Notes: generated from the letters alone by a model not told the origin. A stretch of 64,000 nucleotides of DNA from Pannonibacter tanglangensis (GCF_009915685.1 NZ_JAABLP010000005.1), one strand, 5' to 3'. Counted from the stretch's first letter, positions 46,487-57,723 are shown. Translations and numbers: made by a program.

Positions 46487-46628
46487 CAGACTTTAACCGG
46501 CCGCATCAAATCTCCTTAAACAGCCATCAACCAACGCCGCAGATGTCGTCGGCATTTGCGTCGAATTTTAGTGTTTCGGAAGAGGAATTGACGATTATCA
46601 CTCGCAGATGACTGTCTGGAGTGACGCA

Positions 46629-48002
46629 ATGGTTCCCCCTGCCCTGACGCGCCTGGCGAAGACTGTACACGCGTTCGCGGTGGAAACGCGCGGTGTCTTC
46701 CTGCCGATTGCCGGCTTCATGCTGCTGATCCTCATCGTCGTCGCCGGCGCCGGCACGGACTTCGGCCGGGCCATCCTGATCCGCGCCCGGGTGGCTGCGG
46801 CCGTCGATGCGGCGGTGCTGGCGGTGGCGCGCGACCTGTCGGTGAAGATCATGACGGACGCGGAGATTTCCGATGTCCTGAACAAGAGCTTCCAGTCCAA
46901 CCTGACCTCGCTCAACCTCGAAGGGGTGAGCATGGGCAACCTCGTCTACACCATCGACCCGGTCGAAGGCACCGTCGAGGCGACAGCAACGGCAAACGTG
47001 CCGACCACCTTCATCTTCATGGGCGGCATCGGCCCCAAGACCATCCCCGTGTCGGTCACGGCCCAGTCGACCTACTCGCTGTTCGACGTCGAGCTGGCGA
47101 TGATCGTTGACGTCACGGGCTCGATGTCGCCGTTCATGGTTGGCCTCCGACAGGCCTCACAGGCCATCGTCGACATCCTGCTGCCGGCAGGACCCGACCC
47201 TGACGAGCTGAAGGTGCGGATCTCCCTGACCCCTTACAGCGAGGGCGTCAACATGGGCTCCTTCGCAGCACGCGTCACCAACAACAACCAGGGCAGCCGG
47301 AACTGCGTGACCGAGCGCGACGGTCCGATGAAGTACACCGACGCGACCTTCAACTACGATGGCAACGCGTCGGAGTTTTTCGGTGGTGGCTCAAATTCCT
47401 GCGCCAGCACGCCCCAGCTCGAGCCACTGACCAACAACCGCAATACCCTGACGACCGCAATCAGCAGGCTGACGGCAAGCGGCGGCACGGCCGGCCAGAC
47501 GGGCATCACCCTTGGCTGGTACACGATCGCGCCCACCTGGAACAACCTCTGGAACAGCGCCAACAGGGCCGAGCCCTATGGGCGCTCAAAGCTCCAGAAG
47601 ATCGCACTCATCATGACGGACGGTGACTTCAACGTTCACTATTACAAGCAGAGCCTGACCCAGGCGCAGTGCCAGAACATCCGAAACAACCAGTGGGACG
47701 GCCTCGACATCATCGTCGCCTGCCAGAGCGGAACCCGCACCTACTGGATCGAGCGGTCGGTGTCCGGCTTCAACGCCTCACCCTCGCAGATTGCCCGGTC
47801 TACCTGTGACGCCATGAAGGCCAAGAACATCCGCATGTACACGGTCTACTTCGGCAGCGCTCCGACATCGGCGGGAGCGCGCGTCATGCAGTACTGCGCA
47901 ACGGACAGCAGCACGTATTTCAACGCGACGAACTCGGAGGCCCTGATCTCGGCCTTCCAGAAGATCGCCAACCAGATCCAGTCGATCTACCTTTCAAAAT
48001 GA
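46629..48002 (+). CDS. TadE/TadG-like pilus-associated protein with vWA domain
   Basis: A 457-residue protein. The N-terminus has a TadE/G pattern: a cytoplasmic stub, then TRGVFLPIAGFMLLILIVVAGAGTD with a transmembrane helix at about 24-42 and the RARVAAAVDAAVLAVAR helix. A von Willebrand A domain follows with the MIDAS-like DVTGSM at about 161 and MTDGDFN. It is probably exported and membrane-anchored, acting in Flp/Tad pilus assembly or adhesion. No other tad gene is nearby. The ATG at 46629 has GGAG eight bases upstream; an ATG at 46608 lacks one. A TTAA-N6-TTAA stretch lies about 130 bases upstream. Confidence 0.87.
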   Translation: MVPPALTRLAKTVHAFAVETRGVFLPIAGFMLLILIVVAGAGTDFGRAILIRARVAAAVDAAVLAVARDLSVKIMTDAEISDVLNKSFQSNLTSLNLEGVSMGNLVYTIDPVEGTVEATATANVPTTFIFMGGIGPKTIPVSVTAQSTYSLFDVELAMIVDVTGSMSPFMVGLRQASQAIVDILLPAGPDPDELKVRISLTPYSEGVNMGSFAARVTNNNQGSRNCVTERDGPMKYTDATFNYDGNASEFFGGGSNSCASTPQLEPLTNNRNTLTTAISRLTASGGTAGQTGITLGWYTIAPTWNNLWNSANRAEPYGRSKLQKIALIMTDGDFNVHYYKQSLTQAQCQNIRNNQWDGLDIIVACQSGTRTYWIERSVSGFNASPSQIARSTCDAMKAKNIRMYTVYFGSAPTSAGARVMQYCATDSSTYFNATNSEALISAFQKIANQIQSIYLSK

Positions 48003-48040
48003 CCGCCGGAACGGCGGCAGCGCAAGCCACCGCAAGAAAA

Positions 48041-48068
48041 AAGGCCCGCCGGTTCACCGGCGGGCCTT
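48041..48068. terminator. Bidirectional intrinsic terminator
   Basis: A perfect twelve-base stem AAGGCCCGCCGG/CCGGCGGGCCTT with loop TTCA, A-run on the left and TTCGTGTTT on the right. It serves the convergent TadG-like gene (+) and acs (-). Confidence 0.9.
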
Positions 48069-48093
48069 CGTGTTTCGGCGGCAGGCCGAAGGG

Positions 48094-50031
<1,938 letters not shown>

Positions 50032-50161
50032 GCCTTCCTCCCAACTGCTTTCCGGCTGGCTTCCCTTGGGACACCCCCGGTTCGGCGGCATTATGCTGGG
50101 CAGCCCCGGTCGCGTCCATTAGGGATAAGTCGAACTTTCGTAGGCGGATTCGGTGGTTAGG

Positions 50162-50560
50162 TCACCCGACAATTCCGATGGCGAGGCCCTGGAGACCCAC
50201 CACGCCGAGCCAGTGCAGGCTCTCGATCAGCGTCAGAAGGGGGCTTGACCGTTGATGCCGATGGGTCACGACGAGCGATGTGAGGAAAAAGCCGGTCCAG
50301 ATCATTCCTGCGGAAATCAGGCCGCTTTTCACGCTGAGACCCCCGGCATGGTAGATCACGCCGGCGAAGATGAAGGCCATCAGCAGATGCGCGACGAGCG
50401 AGACGACCAGCGTCAGCGGATCGCGCTGCGGCGTTCCGGGGGCAACACCGGCAAGGCGCTGCCAGCGTGACCCCAGCACCAGATGCCAGGCCAGGCTGAA
50501 GCAGAAGCTGACCAGCCCGGCCACTGCCACACCGATCAGGTTGATCCCGTCGAACATCAT
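50162..50560 (-). CDS. DUF1761 family membrane protein
   Basis: A 132-residue protein with four hydrophobic helices (INLIGVAVAGLVSFCFSLAWH, LTLVVSLVAHLLMAFIFAGVIY, LISAGMIWTGFFLTSLVV, LGVVGLQGLAIGIVG), matching DUF1761, a family of unknown function. Starts are ATG 50560 or the adjacent ATG 50557. It begins 28 bases after the YggS stop and is likely co-transcribed. Confidence 0.82.
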   Translation of the reverse strand: MMFDGINLIGVAVAGLVSFCFSLAWHLVLGSRWQRLAGVAPGTPQRDPLTLVVSLVAHLLMAFIFAGVIYHAGGLSVKSGLISAGMIWTGFFLTSLVVTHRHQRSSPLLTLIESLHWLGVVGLQGLAIGIVG

Positions 50561-50588
50561 CGCCCCGGCCCTCCCCGGCCCTTGCAGA

Positions 50589-51257
50589 TCAGCCCCGGCC
50601 GCCAAAAATGGCGGAACCGACCCTCACATGGGTGGCGCCAAAGGAAACGGCAATGCCATAGTCGGCCGACATGCCCATCGAGAGCTGCGCAAGTCCGTTG
50701 CGGATGGCAATCTTCTGCAGCAGGGCAAAATGCGGCCCCGGCGCCTCCTCGACCGGCGGAATGCACATCAGGCCGATCACGGTCAGGCCGATGTCCTCGC
50801 GGCACAGGCGGATGAAAGCGTCGGCCTCCTTCGGCGCGATGCCGGCCTTCTGCGGTTCCTCGCCGGTGTTCACCTGGATGAAGCACGGCAGGTCCCGGCC
50901 CTGCGCCAGCATCTCCGCCTTCAGGGCCCGGGCGATCTTCTCCCGGTCGATGGTGTGGATCACGTCGAAGGTGGCGACCGCCTCCCTGGCCTTGTTGGAC
51001 TGCAGCGGCCCGATCAGATGCAGCTCGATGCCGGAGAACTCCTGCCGCAGGCCGGGCCACTTGCCCATCGCTTCCTGCACCCGGTTCTCGCCGAAGACGC
51101 GCTGCCCGGCCTGCAGCACGGGGCGGATGTCGTCGGCCTCGAAGGTCTTCGACACGGCGATCAGGGTGACGGCGCCGGCGGCGCGACCCTGTTCGGCCTC
51201 GGCGCTGCGGATGTCGGCAAGGACCGCGGCAAGACGGTCGGTGGCGGTGTCGGCCAT
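50589..51257 (-). CDS. YggS-family pyridoxal-phosphate homeostasis protein
   Basis: A 222-residue single-domain PLP protein of the YggS/PROSC family. The PLP Lys is in LIAVSKTFEADDI (about residue 37); GENRVQEAMGKW, ELHLIGPLQSNKAREA and LSMGMSADYGIAVSFGATHVRVGSAIFG are diagnostic. It buffers PLP and affects amino-acid metabolism in E. coli. Divergent from leuS. Confidence 0.95.
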   Translation of the reverse strand: MADTATDRLAAVLADIRSAEAEQGRAAGAVTLIAVSKTFEADDIRPVLQAGQRVFGENRVQEAMGKWPGLRQEFSGIELHLIGPLQSNKAREAVATFDVIHTIDREKIARALKAEMLAQGRDLPCFIQVNTGEEPQKAGIAPKEADAFIRLCREDIGLTVIGLMCIPPVEEAPGPHFALLQKIAIRNGLAQLSMGMSADYGIAVSFGATHVRVGSAIFGGRG

Positions 51258-51394
51258 GGCAGGATCTCCAGCATCAGGCGCCCGTGGCGGGCGGCGTGTG
51301 CCTCTGATACGGTGGCAAGCCTCTCCGGTTCAAGCCACTGCTTCCCGCAGCCCTCTTCCCGGCGCGAAATGCGCCGCAATTTCAGCCAATCATG

Positions 51395-51423
51395 TTGACC
51401 CTTGCGGGAAATTCTGGTGACAG
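51395..51423 (+). promoter_or_regulatory. Possible leuS promoter
   Basis: TTGACC at 51395-51400, 17-base spacer, weak -10 TGACAG at 51418-51423. A start of transcription near 51430 would make the in-frame GTG at 51436 an unlikely translation start. Low-certainty call. Confidence 0.3.
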
Positions 51424-51483
51424 TCCGGCAGACCTGTGTGTGATGCGCGCCTGTTTGCGGGCGCCGATGAAATGGCGAAATTG

Positions 51484-54096
51484 ATGGCTACGGAACGGGA
51501 ACGTTACAACGCGCGCGATGTCGAGGCGCGCTGGCAGAAGCTGTGGGACGAGAAGGACGTGTTCAAGACGTCCAACGACGATCCGCGCGAGAAATACTAC
51601 GTGCTGGAGATGTTCCCCTACCCGTCCGGCCGCATCCACATGGGACACGTCCGCAACTACGCGATGGGTGACGTCGTGGCCCGCTACAAGCGCGCCCGCG
51701 GCTTCAACGTGCTGCATCCGATGGGCTGGGACGCGTTCGGCATGCCCGCCGAGAACGCGGCCATGCAGAACAACGTCCATCCGAAGGACTGGACCTACGA
51801 GAACATCGCCTTCATGCGCGGCCAGCTCAAGATCATGGGCCTGTCGCTGGACTGGAGCCGCGAGTTCGCGACCTGCGACGTGGAGTATTACACGCAGCAG
51901 CAGCGCCTGTTCCTGAAGTTCCTGGAAGCCGGCCTCGTTTACCGCAAGAAGTCCAAGGTCAACTGGGACCCGGTCGACATGACCGTGCTCGCCAACGAGC
52001 AGGTGATCGACGGCCGCGGCTGGCGCTCCGGCGCCCTCGTCGAGCAGCGCGAGCTGACCCAGTGGTTCTTCAAGATCACCGACTATTCCGAGGACCTGCT
52101 GGAGGCGATCGACACGCTCGACCGCTGGCCGGAAAAGGTCCGCCTGATGCAGAAGAACTGGATCGGCAAGTCGGAAGGCCTGCGCGTCCGTTTCGAGTTC
52201 ACCGCTCCGGCCCCGACGGGCGACACGACGCTCGAGATCTTCACCACGCGCCCCGACACGCTGTTCGGCGCCTCGTTCATGGGCCTGTCGCCGGATCACC
52301 CGATCTCGGGGAAGCTCGCGGAGAGCAATCCGGCCATCGCGGCCTTCATCGAGGACTGCCGCCGCATCGGCACCTCGGCCGAGGCCATCGAGACGGCCGA
52401 GAAGAAGGGCATCGACACGGGCCTGCGCGTGAGGCACCCGCTGGATGCCTCCATCGAGTTGCCCGTCTACATCGCCAACTTCATCCTGATGGATTACGGC
52501 ACCGGCGCGATCTTCGCCTGCCCGGCGCATGACCAGCGCGACCTCGATTTCGCCCGCAAGTATGGCCTGCCGGTGAAGCCCGTCGTGCTGCCGAAGGACG
52601 CCGATCCGGCCGCCTTCACCGTCGCCGACGTGGCCTACACGGAGGATGGCACCCTCTTCAACTCCGGCTTCCTCGACGGCCTCGGCATCGCCGAAGCCAA
52701 GGAGGCGGTCGCGCGCAAGCTGGAAGCGGTAACGCTCCACGGTGCGCCGCAGGCCACCCGCCAGGTGAACTACCGCCTGCGTGACTGGGGCATCTCGCGC
52801 CAGCGCTACTGGGGCTGCCCGATCCCGGTCATCCACTGCGACGACTGCGGCGTGGTGCCGGAGAAGGACGAGAACCTGCCGGTCAAGCTGCCGGACGACA
52901 TCACCTTCGACAAGCCCGGCAACCCGCTCGACCGGCACGCCACCTGGCGCCATTGCGCCTGCCCGAAATGCGGCAAGCCGGCGCGCCGGGAAACCGACAC
53001 CATGGACACCTTCGTGGACAGTTCCTGGTATTTCGCCCGGTTCACCGCTCCGCACCATGACGAACCGACCGATCCGCAGGCGGCCAATGGCTGGCTGCCG
53101 GTCGACCAGTACATCGGCGGCATCGAGCACGCGATCCTGCACCTGCTCTACTCGCGCTTCTTCACCCGCGCGATGCAGAAGGTGGGCGCGCTGGACCTGA
53201 AGGAGCCGTTCAAGGGCTTGTTCACGCAGGGCATGGTCACGCACGAGACCTACAAGAGCGTGGAGGGCAAGTGGCTGAGCCCGACCGAGATCCGTTTCGT
53301 CGAGGGCGAGACGCGCCAGGCTGTCGAGATCGCCACCGGCGCACCGGTGACCATCGGCTCCATCGAGAAGATGTCCAAGTCGAAGAAGAACACGGTCGAC
53401 CCGACGGACATCATCGAGACCTATGGTGCCGACACGGCCCGCTGGTTCGTGCTCTCCGACAGCCCGCCGGAGCGGGACGTCATCTGGACCGAGGAAGGCG
53501 TTCAGGGCTCCTGGCGCTTCGTGCAGCGCGTCTGGCGCCTGGTCGGCGAAGTGGCGGCCACGCCGAAGCGCAGCACCGAGGCCCCGCAGATGGCCGAAGC
53601 GGCGCTGGAGCTGCGCCGTGCCACGCACAAGACGCTGGCCGCCGTCTCCCGCGACATCGAAGGCCTCGGCTTCAACCGGGCGGTCGCCCGCATCTATGAA
53701 CTCGTGAACCAGATCGGCAAGACGGTCCACGCCGGCCTCGGCGCGGCGGATGCCGCCTGGGCCGCGCGCGAGGCCTGCGAATACCTCGTCATGATGATGG
53801 CACCGATGATGCCGCATCTTGCAGAGGAATGCTGGTCCGAACTCGGACATGACACGCTGGTGGCGGAAGCCGCCTGGCCGGCGCTCGACGAGAGCCTGCT
53901 GGTCGAGGACAGCGTCGTCCTGCCGGTTCAGGTCAACGGCAAGAAGAAGGGCGAGATCACCGTGGCACGGGACGCCTCGACGGCCGACGTCGAAGCAGCC
54001 ACACTGGCCCAGGATTTCGTCCAGCGGGCGCTGGAAGGCCGCGCTCCGCGCAAGATCATCGTGGTGCCGCAGAGGATCGTGAATGTCGTTGGCTGA
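51484..54096 (+). CDS. leuS: Leucyl-tRNA synthetase
   Basis: An 870-residue class I synthetase. HIGH motif is HMGH at about 52-55 in YPSGRIHMGH; the CP1 editing domain is present (TTRPDTLFGASF and DYGTGAIFACPAHDQRD); KMSKS is at about 629. The C-terminal anticodon and leucyl-specific domains end in KKKGEITVARDAS. MATERERYNARDVEARWQ matches the family start at ATG 51484, though no clear Shine-Dalgarno is visible; ATG 51472 and GTG 51436 are alternatives. Overlaps lptE by 14 bases. Confidence 0.97.
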   Translation: MATERERYNARDVEARWQKLWDEKDVFKTSNDDPREKYYVLEMFPYPSGRIHMGHVRNYAMGDVVARYKRARGFNVLHPMGWDAFGMPAENAAMQNNVHPKDWTYENIAFMRGQLKIMGLSLDWSREFATCDVEYYTQQQRLFLKFLEAGLVYRKKSKVNWDPVDMTVLANEQVIDGRGWRSGALVEQRELTQWFFKITDYSEDLLEAIDTLDRWPEKVRLMQKNWIGKSEGLRVRFEFTAPAPTGDTTLEIFTTRPDTLFGASFMGLSPDHPISGKLAESNPAIAAFIEDCRRIGTSAEAIETAEKKGIDTGLRVRHPLDASIELPVYIANFILMDYGTGAIFACPAHDQRDLDFARKYGLPVKPVVLPKDADPAAFTVADVAYTEDGTLFNSGFLDGLGIAEAKEAVARKLEAVTLHGAPQATRQVNYRLRDWGISRQRYWGCPIPVIHCDDCGVVPEKDENLPVKLPDDITFDKPGNPLDRHATWRHCACPKCGKPARRETDTMDTFVDSSWYFARFTAPHHDEPTDPQAANGWLPVDQYIGGIEHAILHLLYSRFFTRAMQKVGALDLKEPFKGLFTQGMVTHETYKSVEGKWLSPTEIRFVEGETRQAVEIATGAPVTIGSIEKMSKSKKNTVDPTDIIETYGADTARWFVLSDSPPERDVIWTEEGVQGSWRFVQRVWRLVGEVAATPKRSTEAPQMAEAALELRRATHKTLAAVSRDIEGLGFNRAVARIYELVNQIGKTVHAGLGAADAAWAAREACEYLVMMMAPMMPHLAEECWSELGHDTLVAEAAWPALDESLLVEDSVVLPVQVNGKKKGEITVARDASTADVEAATLAQDFVQRALEGRAPRKIIVVPQRIVNVVG

Positions 54097-54658
54097 TGCT
54101 TGGGCGCGCGGGCGCCGCACCTCCCTCGGGCTTGCCCTGATCCTGGCCAGCGGCGTGCTGCTGGCCGGCTGTCAGGTGCGGCCGCTTTATGGCCAGCTCC
54201 CGAGCGTCTCCGGTACGGCCGGCGAAAGCGTGCAGACGGAACTGGCCGCCATCGAGATCGACCGGATCGACACGGTCACCGAGATGCGGCTGTCCGACGC
54301 CCGGCGCGTGCTCTACAACGAGCTGCTGTTCGGCTTCGAGCGCGGCACCTATCCGCCGGCCAAGAAGTACCGGCTGAAGATGGTCATGAACATCGGCGTG
54401 TCGGAAGTGGGTGTCGAGCGGCTCGCCGACGTGCCCTCGGCCTACACCACGACGATGAACGTCTCCTTCGTCCTGTCCGACATCACAACCGACCGGACGC
54501 TGATGACGGGCAAGTCCTTCGCCACGGCGTCCTATGACTTCTCCAGCCAGCGCTTTGCCAACCTGCGCGCCCGCCGCGACGCGGAAGAGCGTGCAGCCAA
54601 GCAGGTGGCCCAGGATGTCCAGGCCCGCATTGCCGGCTACTTCGCCACGGCCCGGTGA
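54083..54658 (+). CDS. lptE: LPS-assembly lipoprotein LptE
   Basis: A 191-residue lipoprotein: signal segment LGLALILASGVLLAGC with lipobox LLAGC (Cys about 30) and the family start CQVRPLYGQLP, then an alpha-beta domain (SDARRVLYNELLFGFERG). LptE plugs LptD in the outer membrane and assists LPS insertion. It overlaps the leuS 3' end by 14 bases and is followed by holA after 14 bases, as in most alphaproteobacteria. Confidence 0.92.
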   Translation: MSLADAWARGRRTSLGLALILASGVLLAGCQVRPLYGQLPSVSGTAGESVQTELAAIEIDRIDTVTEMRLSDARRVLYNELLFGFERGTYPPAKKYRLKMVMNIGVSEVGVERLADVPSAYTTTMNVSFVLSDITTDRTLMTGKSFATASYDFSSQRFANLRARRDAEERAAKQVAQDVQARIAGYFATAR

Positions 54659-54672
54659 GATGAGGTGATGCC

Positions 54673-55716
54673 GTGGTCGCGCTGAAAGCCGGCGACATTG
54701 ATCGTTTTGTCGCCAAGCCGCCGGCGAATGTTCACGCGATCCTGGTCTATGGACCCGACACGGGGCTTGTGTCCGAACGGGCACAGGCCCTTGTTGCCGC
54801 CTACAGCGCAGGCAACGACGACCCCTTCAGCCTCGCCAAACTGGATGCGGCGGATGTCGTTTCAGATCCGAATCGGCTGATCGACGAGGCCCTGACCATC
54901 CCGCTGTTCGGTGGTCGCCGCACCATCTGGGTCAAGGATGCCGGCGGCCGCAACCTCTTGCCGGCCGTCACGCCTGTGGTCAACCTGCTCGATTGCCCGG
55001 CTGTCGTGGTGATCGAGGCGGGCGACCTCAAGAAGGGCACGGGCCTGCGCAAGCTGTTCGAGACCGACAAGCGCGCCGTCGCCGTTCCCTGCTACGCGGA
55101 CACGGCCAGAGACCTGGAAACGCTCATTGACGAGGAGACCCGCGCCGCCGGGCTGACCATCACCCGCGAGGCCCGCGCCAGCCTGCACGGGCTGCTCGGC
55201 GCCGACCGCATGGCCAGCCGCGGCGAACTGCGCAAGCTCTGCCTCTATGCCCATGGCAAGGGCCGCATCGACACCGACGACATCGAGGCGATCATCGGCG
55301 ATGCCTCGGCCTTCGAGCTTTCCGAACTGATCGACGCGGCCGCCGGCGGCGACCTGCCCGCCCTCGACCACGGGCTGGAACGGCTGGATGCGGCCGGCAG
55401 CAATGCCTCCGTCATCGCCGGGCAGACGCTGGCGCATTTCCAGTGGCTTCACCGCCTGCGCGCGGATGTGGACAGCGGCACCCCGGCCGCACAGGTGATC
55501 GAAAACGTCCGGCCGCCGGTGTTCTTCAAGCGCAAGACCGCCCTCACCCGCCAGCTGACCATCTGGACGGCACCGGATCTGGAGAAGGCCATGGACAGGC
55601 TGTCAGAGGCGATGCGCATCGCCCGGCTGAACGACCGCATCGGCATGCCGGTCCTGTCCGAAGCCCTTCTGACCCTCGCCCGGGTCGCCGGCGCGCGAAG
55701 CCGGTCCCGCCGATAA
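54673..55716 (+). CDS. holA: DNA polymerase III delta subunit
   Basis: A 347-residue clamp-loader subunit. Start VALKAGDIDRFVAKPPANVHAILVYGPD with the degenerate ATPase core, FGGRRTIWVKDAG, and the C-terminal collar domain (FFKRKTALTRQLTIW). It opens the beta clamp. GTG 54673. Last gene of leuS-lptE-holA; the following 163 bases hold a palindromic repeat and the parB terminator. Confidence 0.94.
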   Translation: MVALKAGDIDRFVAKPPANVHAILVYGPDTGLVSERAQALVAAYSAGNDDPFSLAKLDAADVVSDPNRLIDEALTIPLFGGRRTIWVKDAGGRNLLPAVTPVVNLLDCPAVVVIEAGDLKKGTGLRKLFETDKRAVAVPCYADTARDLETLIDEETRAAGLTITREARASLHGLLGADRMASRGELRKLCLYAHGKGRIDTDDIEAIIGDASAFELSELIDAAAGGDLPALDHGLERLDAAGSNASVIAGQTLAHFQWLHRLRADVDSGTPAAQVIENVRPPVFFKRKTALTRQLTIWTAPDLEKAMDRLSEAMRIARLNDRIGMPVLSEALLTLARVAGARSRSRR

Positions 55717-55759
55717 ACAACGCAGCCAGGAACTGGCGAACCGAGAACAGTCTCTCCAT

Positions 55760-55798
55760 CGTCATCCCGGCTCGAGCTGACGCTCGTCCAGAATGACG
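55760..55798. repeat. Palindromic intergenic repeat (REP/RIME-like)
   Basis: An imperfect inverted repeat: CGTCATCCCGGCTCGAGC on the left and GCTCGTCCAGAATGACG on the right. The CGTCATyCyGG ends are typical of short palindromic elements scattered between genes in Rhizobiales. It lies between the convergent holA and parB. Only one copy is seen in the window; family membership is inferred. Confidence 0.6.
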
Positions 55799-55818
55799 CC
55801 TGAGATGTAACGGCGTTG

Positions 55819-55854
55819 CAAAAACAAAAGCGGCCCGGACAATCCGGACCGCTT
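55819..55854 (-). terminator. Terminator of parB
   Basis: On the minus strand, stem AAGCGGTCCGGA with loop TTG and TCCGGGCCGCTT (one mismatched pair), then TTTGTTTTTGC. 26 bases past the parB stop. Confidence 0.88.
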
Positions 55855-55879
55855 CCGATTCGAAAATCCTGATGACCCA

Positions 55880-56806
55880 TTAACGGGTTTCGATGCCGAG
55901 CTTGCGGCACAGCTCGTCGAGCTGCTCGAGCGAGGCATACTTGATCTTCATCTCGCCGGATTCCTTGCCGGGCTTGTGCCCGATGGCAACCTTGAGGCCA
56001 AGGCTGTCGGTCAGCCGCTTTTCCAGCGCACGGGTGTCCGCATCCTTCTCGGCCTTGGCCGCCGTGTCCTTGCTGCCGGAGAGCTTGGACAGGATTTCCG
56101 GATCCTGGGCAAGCTTCTCGGCCTCGCGCACCGAAAGACCCTTCTCGACGATCAGCTCGGCCAGCGCCGACGGATCCTCCAGCGTAATCAGCGCGCGCGC
56201 GTGGCCGGCCGTGATCAGCCCCTCGGCCAGATAGTCCTTCACGGCGTTCGGCAGCTTCAGCAGACGCATGGTGTTGGCGACGTGACTGCGGCTCTTGCCG
56301 ATCAGCCGGGCCAGATCGTTCTGGCTGTAGGCGAACTCGGCCGTCAGCTGCTCGTAGCCGAGCGCCTCTTCGATCGGGTTCAGGTCGGCGCGCTGGACGT
56401 TCTCGATGATCGCCAGCTCGAGCGCTTCCTGGTCGGTGATCTCGCGGATCAGCACGGGCACGTCATGCAGGCCGGCCCGCTGGGCCGCCCGCCAGCGCCG
56501 CTCGCCGGCGATGATCTCGTAATGATTGGGCTTGCCGGCCGCAGGACGCACGAGAATGGGCTGGATGATGCCCTTCTCCCGGATCGACTCGGTCAGCTCC
56601 GTCAGATCCTTCTCGTGGAAGGTCTTGCGCGGGTTGCGCGGGTTGGGCTCGAGGAACTCGACGGGCACCTTGCGGGTATCGCGCGGCGGGGCCTTGTCCG
56701 CCTGGGCGGCCGCCTGCTCCTGCGAGGCCGGAACAATGCCCGCATCGCCGATCAGCGCGGCAAGGCCCCTGCCCAGCCGCTTGTTGCGTCCACCGTCTTC
56801 AGCCAT
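55880..56806 (-). CDS. parB: Chromosome-partitioning protein ParB
   Basis: A 308-residue CTP-dependent DNA-sliding clamp that nucleates on parS. N-terminal domain: LEPNPRNPRKTF, the CTP-binding/Arg-patch EIIAGERRWRAAQRAG; central helix-turn-helix: AEFAYSQNDLARLIGKSRSHVANTMRLLKLP; C-terminal dimerisation domain ends LDELCRKLGIETR. Its targets, the parS sites, lie 1.5 to 5.6 kb to the right. A hairpin separates it from parA. Confidence 0.97.
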   Translation of the reverse strand: MAEDGGRNKRLGRGLAALIGDAGIVPASQEQAAAQADKAPPRDTRKVPVEFLEPNPRNPRKTFHEKDLTELTESIREKGIIQPILVRPAAGKPNHYEIIAGERRWRAAQRAGLHDVPVLIREITDQEALELAIIENVQRADLNPIEEALGYEQLTAEFAYSQNDLARLIGKSRSHVANTMRLLKLPNAVKDYLAEGLITAGHARALITLEDPSALAELIVEKGLSVREAEKLAQDPEILSKLSGSKDTAAKAEKDADTRALEKRLTDSLGLKVAIGHKPGKESGEMKIKYASLEQLDELCRKLGIETR

Positions 56807-56846
56807 GGTTTTTCTCCGCTTGCGCGATTGGTCTTGGATCAGGAAT

Positions 56847-56872
56847 GGAAAACGCGGCGCATCCGCCGCGTT
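56847..56872 (-). terminator. Hairpin/attenuator between parA and parB
   Basis: A perfect nine-base stem AACGCGGCG/CGCCGCGTT with a four-base loop at 56851-56872. On the minus strand it continues TTCCATTCC, so the U-tract is weak. It may reduce read-through from parA into parB. Confidence 0.5.
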
Positions 56873-56898
56873 CCGAGCGAGACAGGGACCGGCCGCCG

Positions 56899-57723
56899 TC
56901 AGGCCGCGACGCGGCGCAGCTCACGTTCCCGCTGGATGATCTCGGAGGCCAGCCGCAGATAGGCCTGGCTGCCGGCGCATTTCAGGTCATAAAGCAGGGC
57001 CGGCTTGCCGTAGGACGGGGCTTCCGAAATACGCACGTTGCGCGGGATGATGGTCTCGTAGACCGCATCGCCCATCGTCTCGCGCACGTCGGCAACGACC
57101 TGGCTCGAGAGATTGTTGCGGCTGTCATACATGGTCAGGACGATGCCATGGATCGTCAGCTCGTTGTTGAGCGCGGTGCGAACCTGCTCCACGGTCGACA
57201 GCAGCTGCGAGAGACCTTCCAGCGCGAAGAACTCGCACTGCAGCGGCACCAGGATCGAGTGCGACGCCGACAGCGCATTGATGGTCAGCAGGTTGAGCGA
57301 GGGCGGGCAGTCGACCAGCACATAGGTGAAGCCGATCTCCCGGAACAGCCGCGAGGTGGCGAACTGGTCGATGGCCTTGCGCAGACGATAGGCGCGGTCG
57401 GCGCTGGAGGCGATTTCCAGTTCGAGGCCGAGCAGGTCCATCGTCGAGGGCGCCACCCAGAGGCGCGGCACCGCCGTTTCCTTCACGGCCTCCTCCATGG
57501 AACAGTCCCCGCAGAGAATGTCATAGGTCGAGAGGGCGCGGTCACGCCGGTCGATGCCGAGCCCGGTGGACGCGTTGCCCTGCGGGTCGAGGTCGACGAC
57601 CAGGACGCGCTCGCCGATGGCGGCCAATGCGGTGCCAAGATTGATGGCCGTGGTGGTCTTGCCGACGCCACCCTTCTGGTTGGCAAGCGCGAGCACGCGC
57701 GGAGAATCCGGAAGCTTGTTCAT
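56899..57723 (-). CDS. parA: Chromosome-partitioning ATPase ParA
   Basis: A 274-residue Walker-type ATPase. Deviant Walker A KGGVGKTTTAINLG (about 17-30), DLDPQGNAS, and VLVDCPPSLNLLTINAL. It forms the nucleoid gradient that moves ParB-parS. ATG 57723 overlaps the rsmG stop by one base (TGATG). Middle of the mnmG-rsmG-parA-parB group. Confidence 0.98.
   Translation of the reverse strand: MNKLPDSPRVLALANQKGGVGKTTTAINLGTALAAIGERVLVVDLDPQGNASTGLGIDRRDRALSTYDILCGDCSMEEAVKETAVPRLWVAPSTMDLLGLELEIASSADRAYRLRKAIDQFATSRLFREIGFTYVLVDCPPSLNLLTINALSASHSILVPLQCEFFALEGLSQLLSTVEQVRTALNNELTIHGIVLTMYDSRNNLSSQVVADVRETMGDAVYETIIPRNVRISEAPSYGKPALLYDLKCAGSQAYLRLASEIIQRERELRRVAA

Noticed and set aside
46489..46502. 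CtrA box before the TadG-like gene (TTAACAGACTTTAA)
   Set aside because: The spacing is N6, not N7, and it overlaps the HNH stop codon about 130 bases from the next start. Too weak to list.
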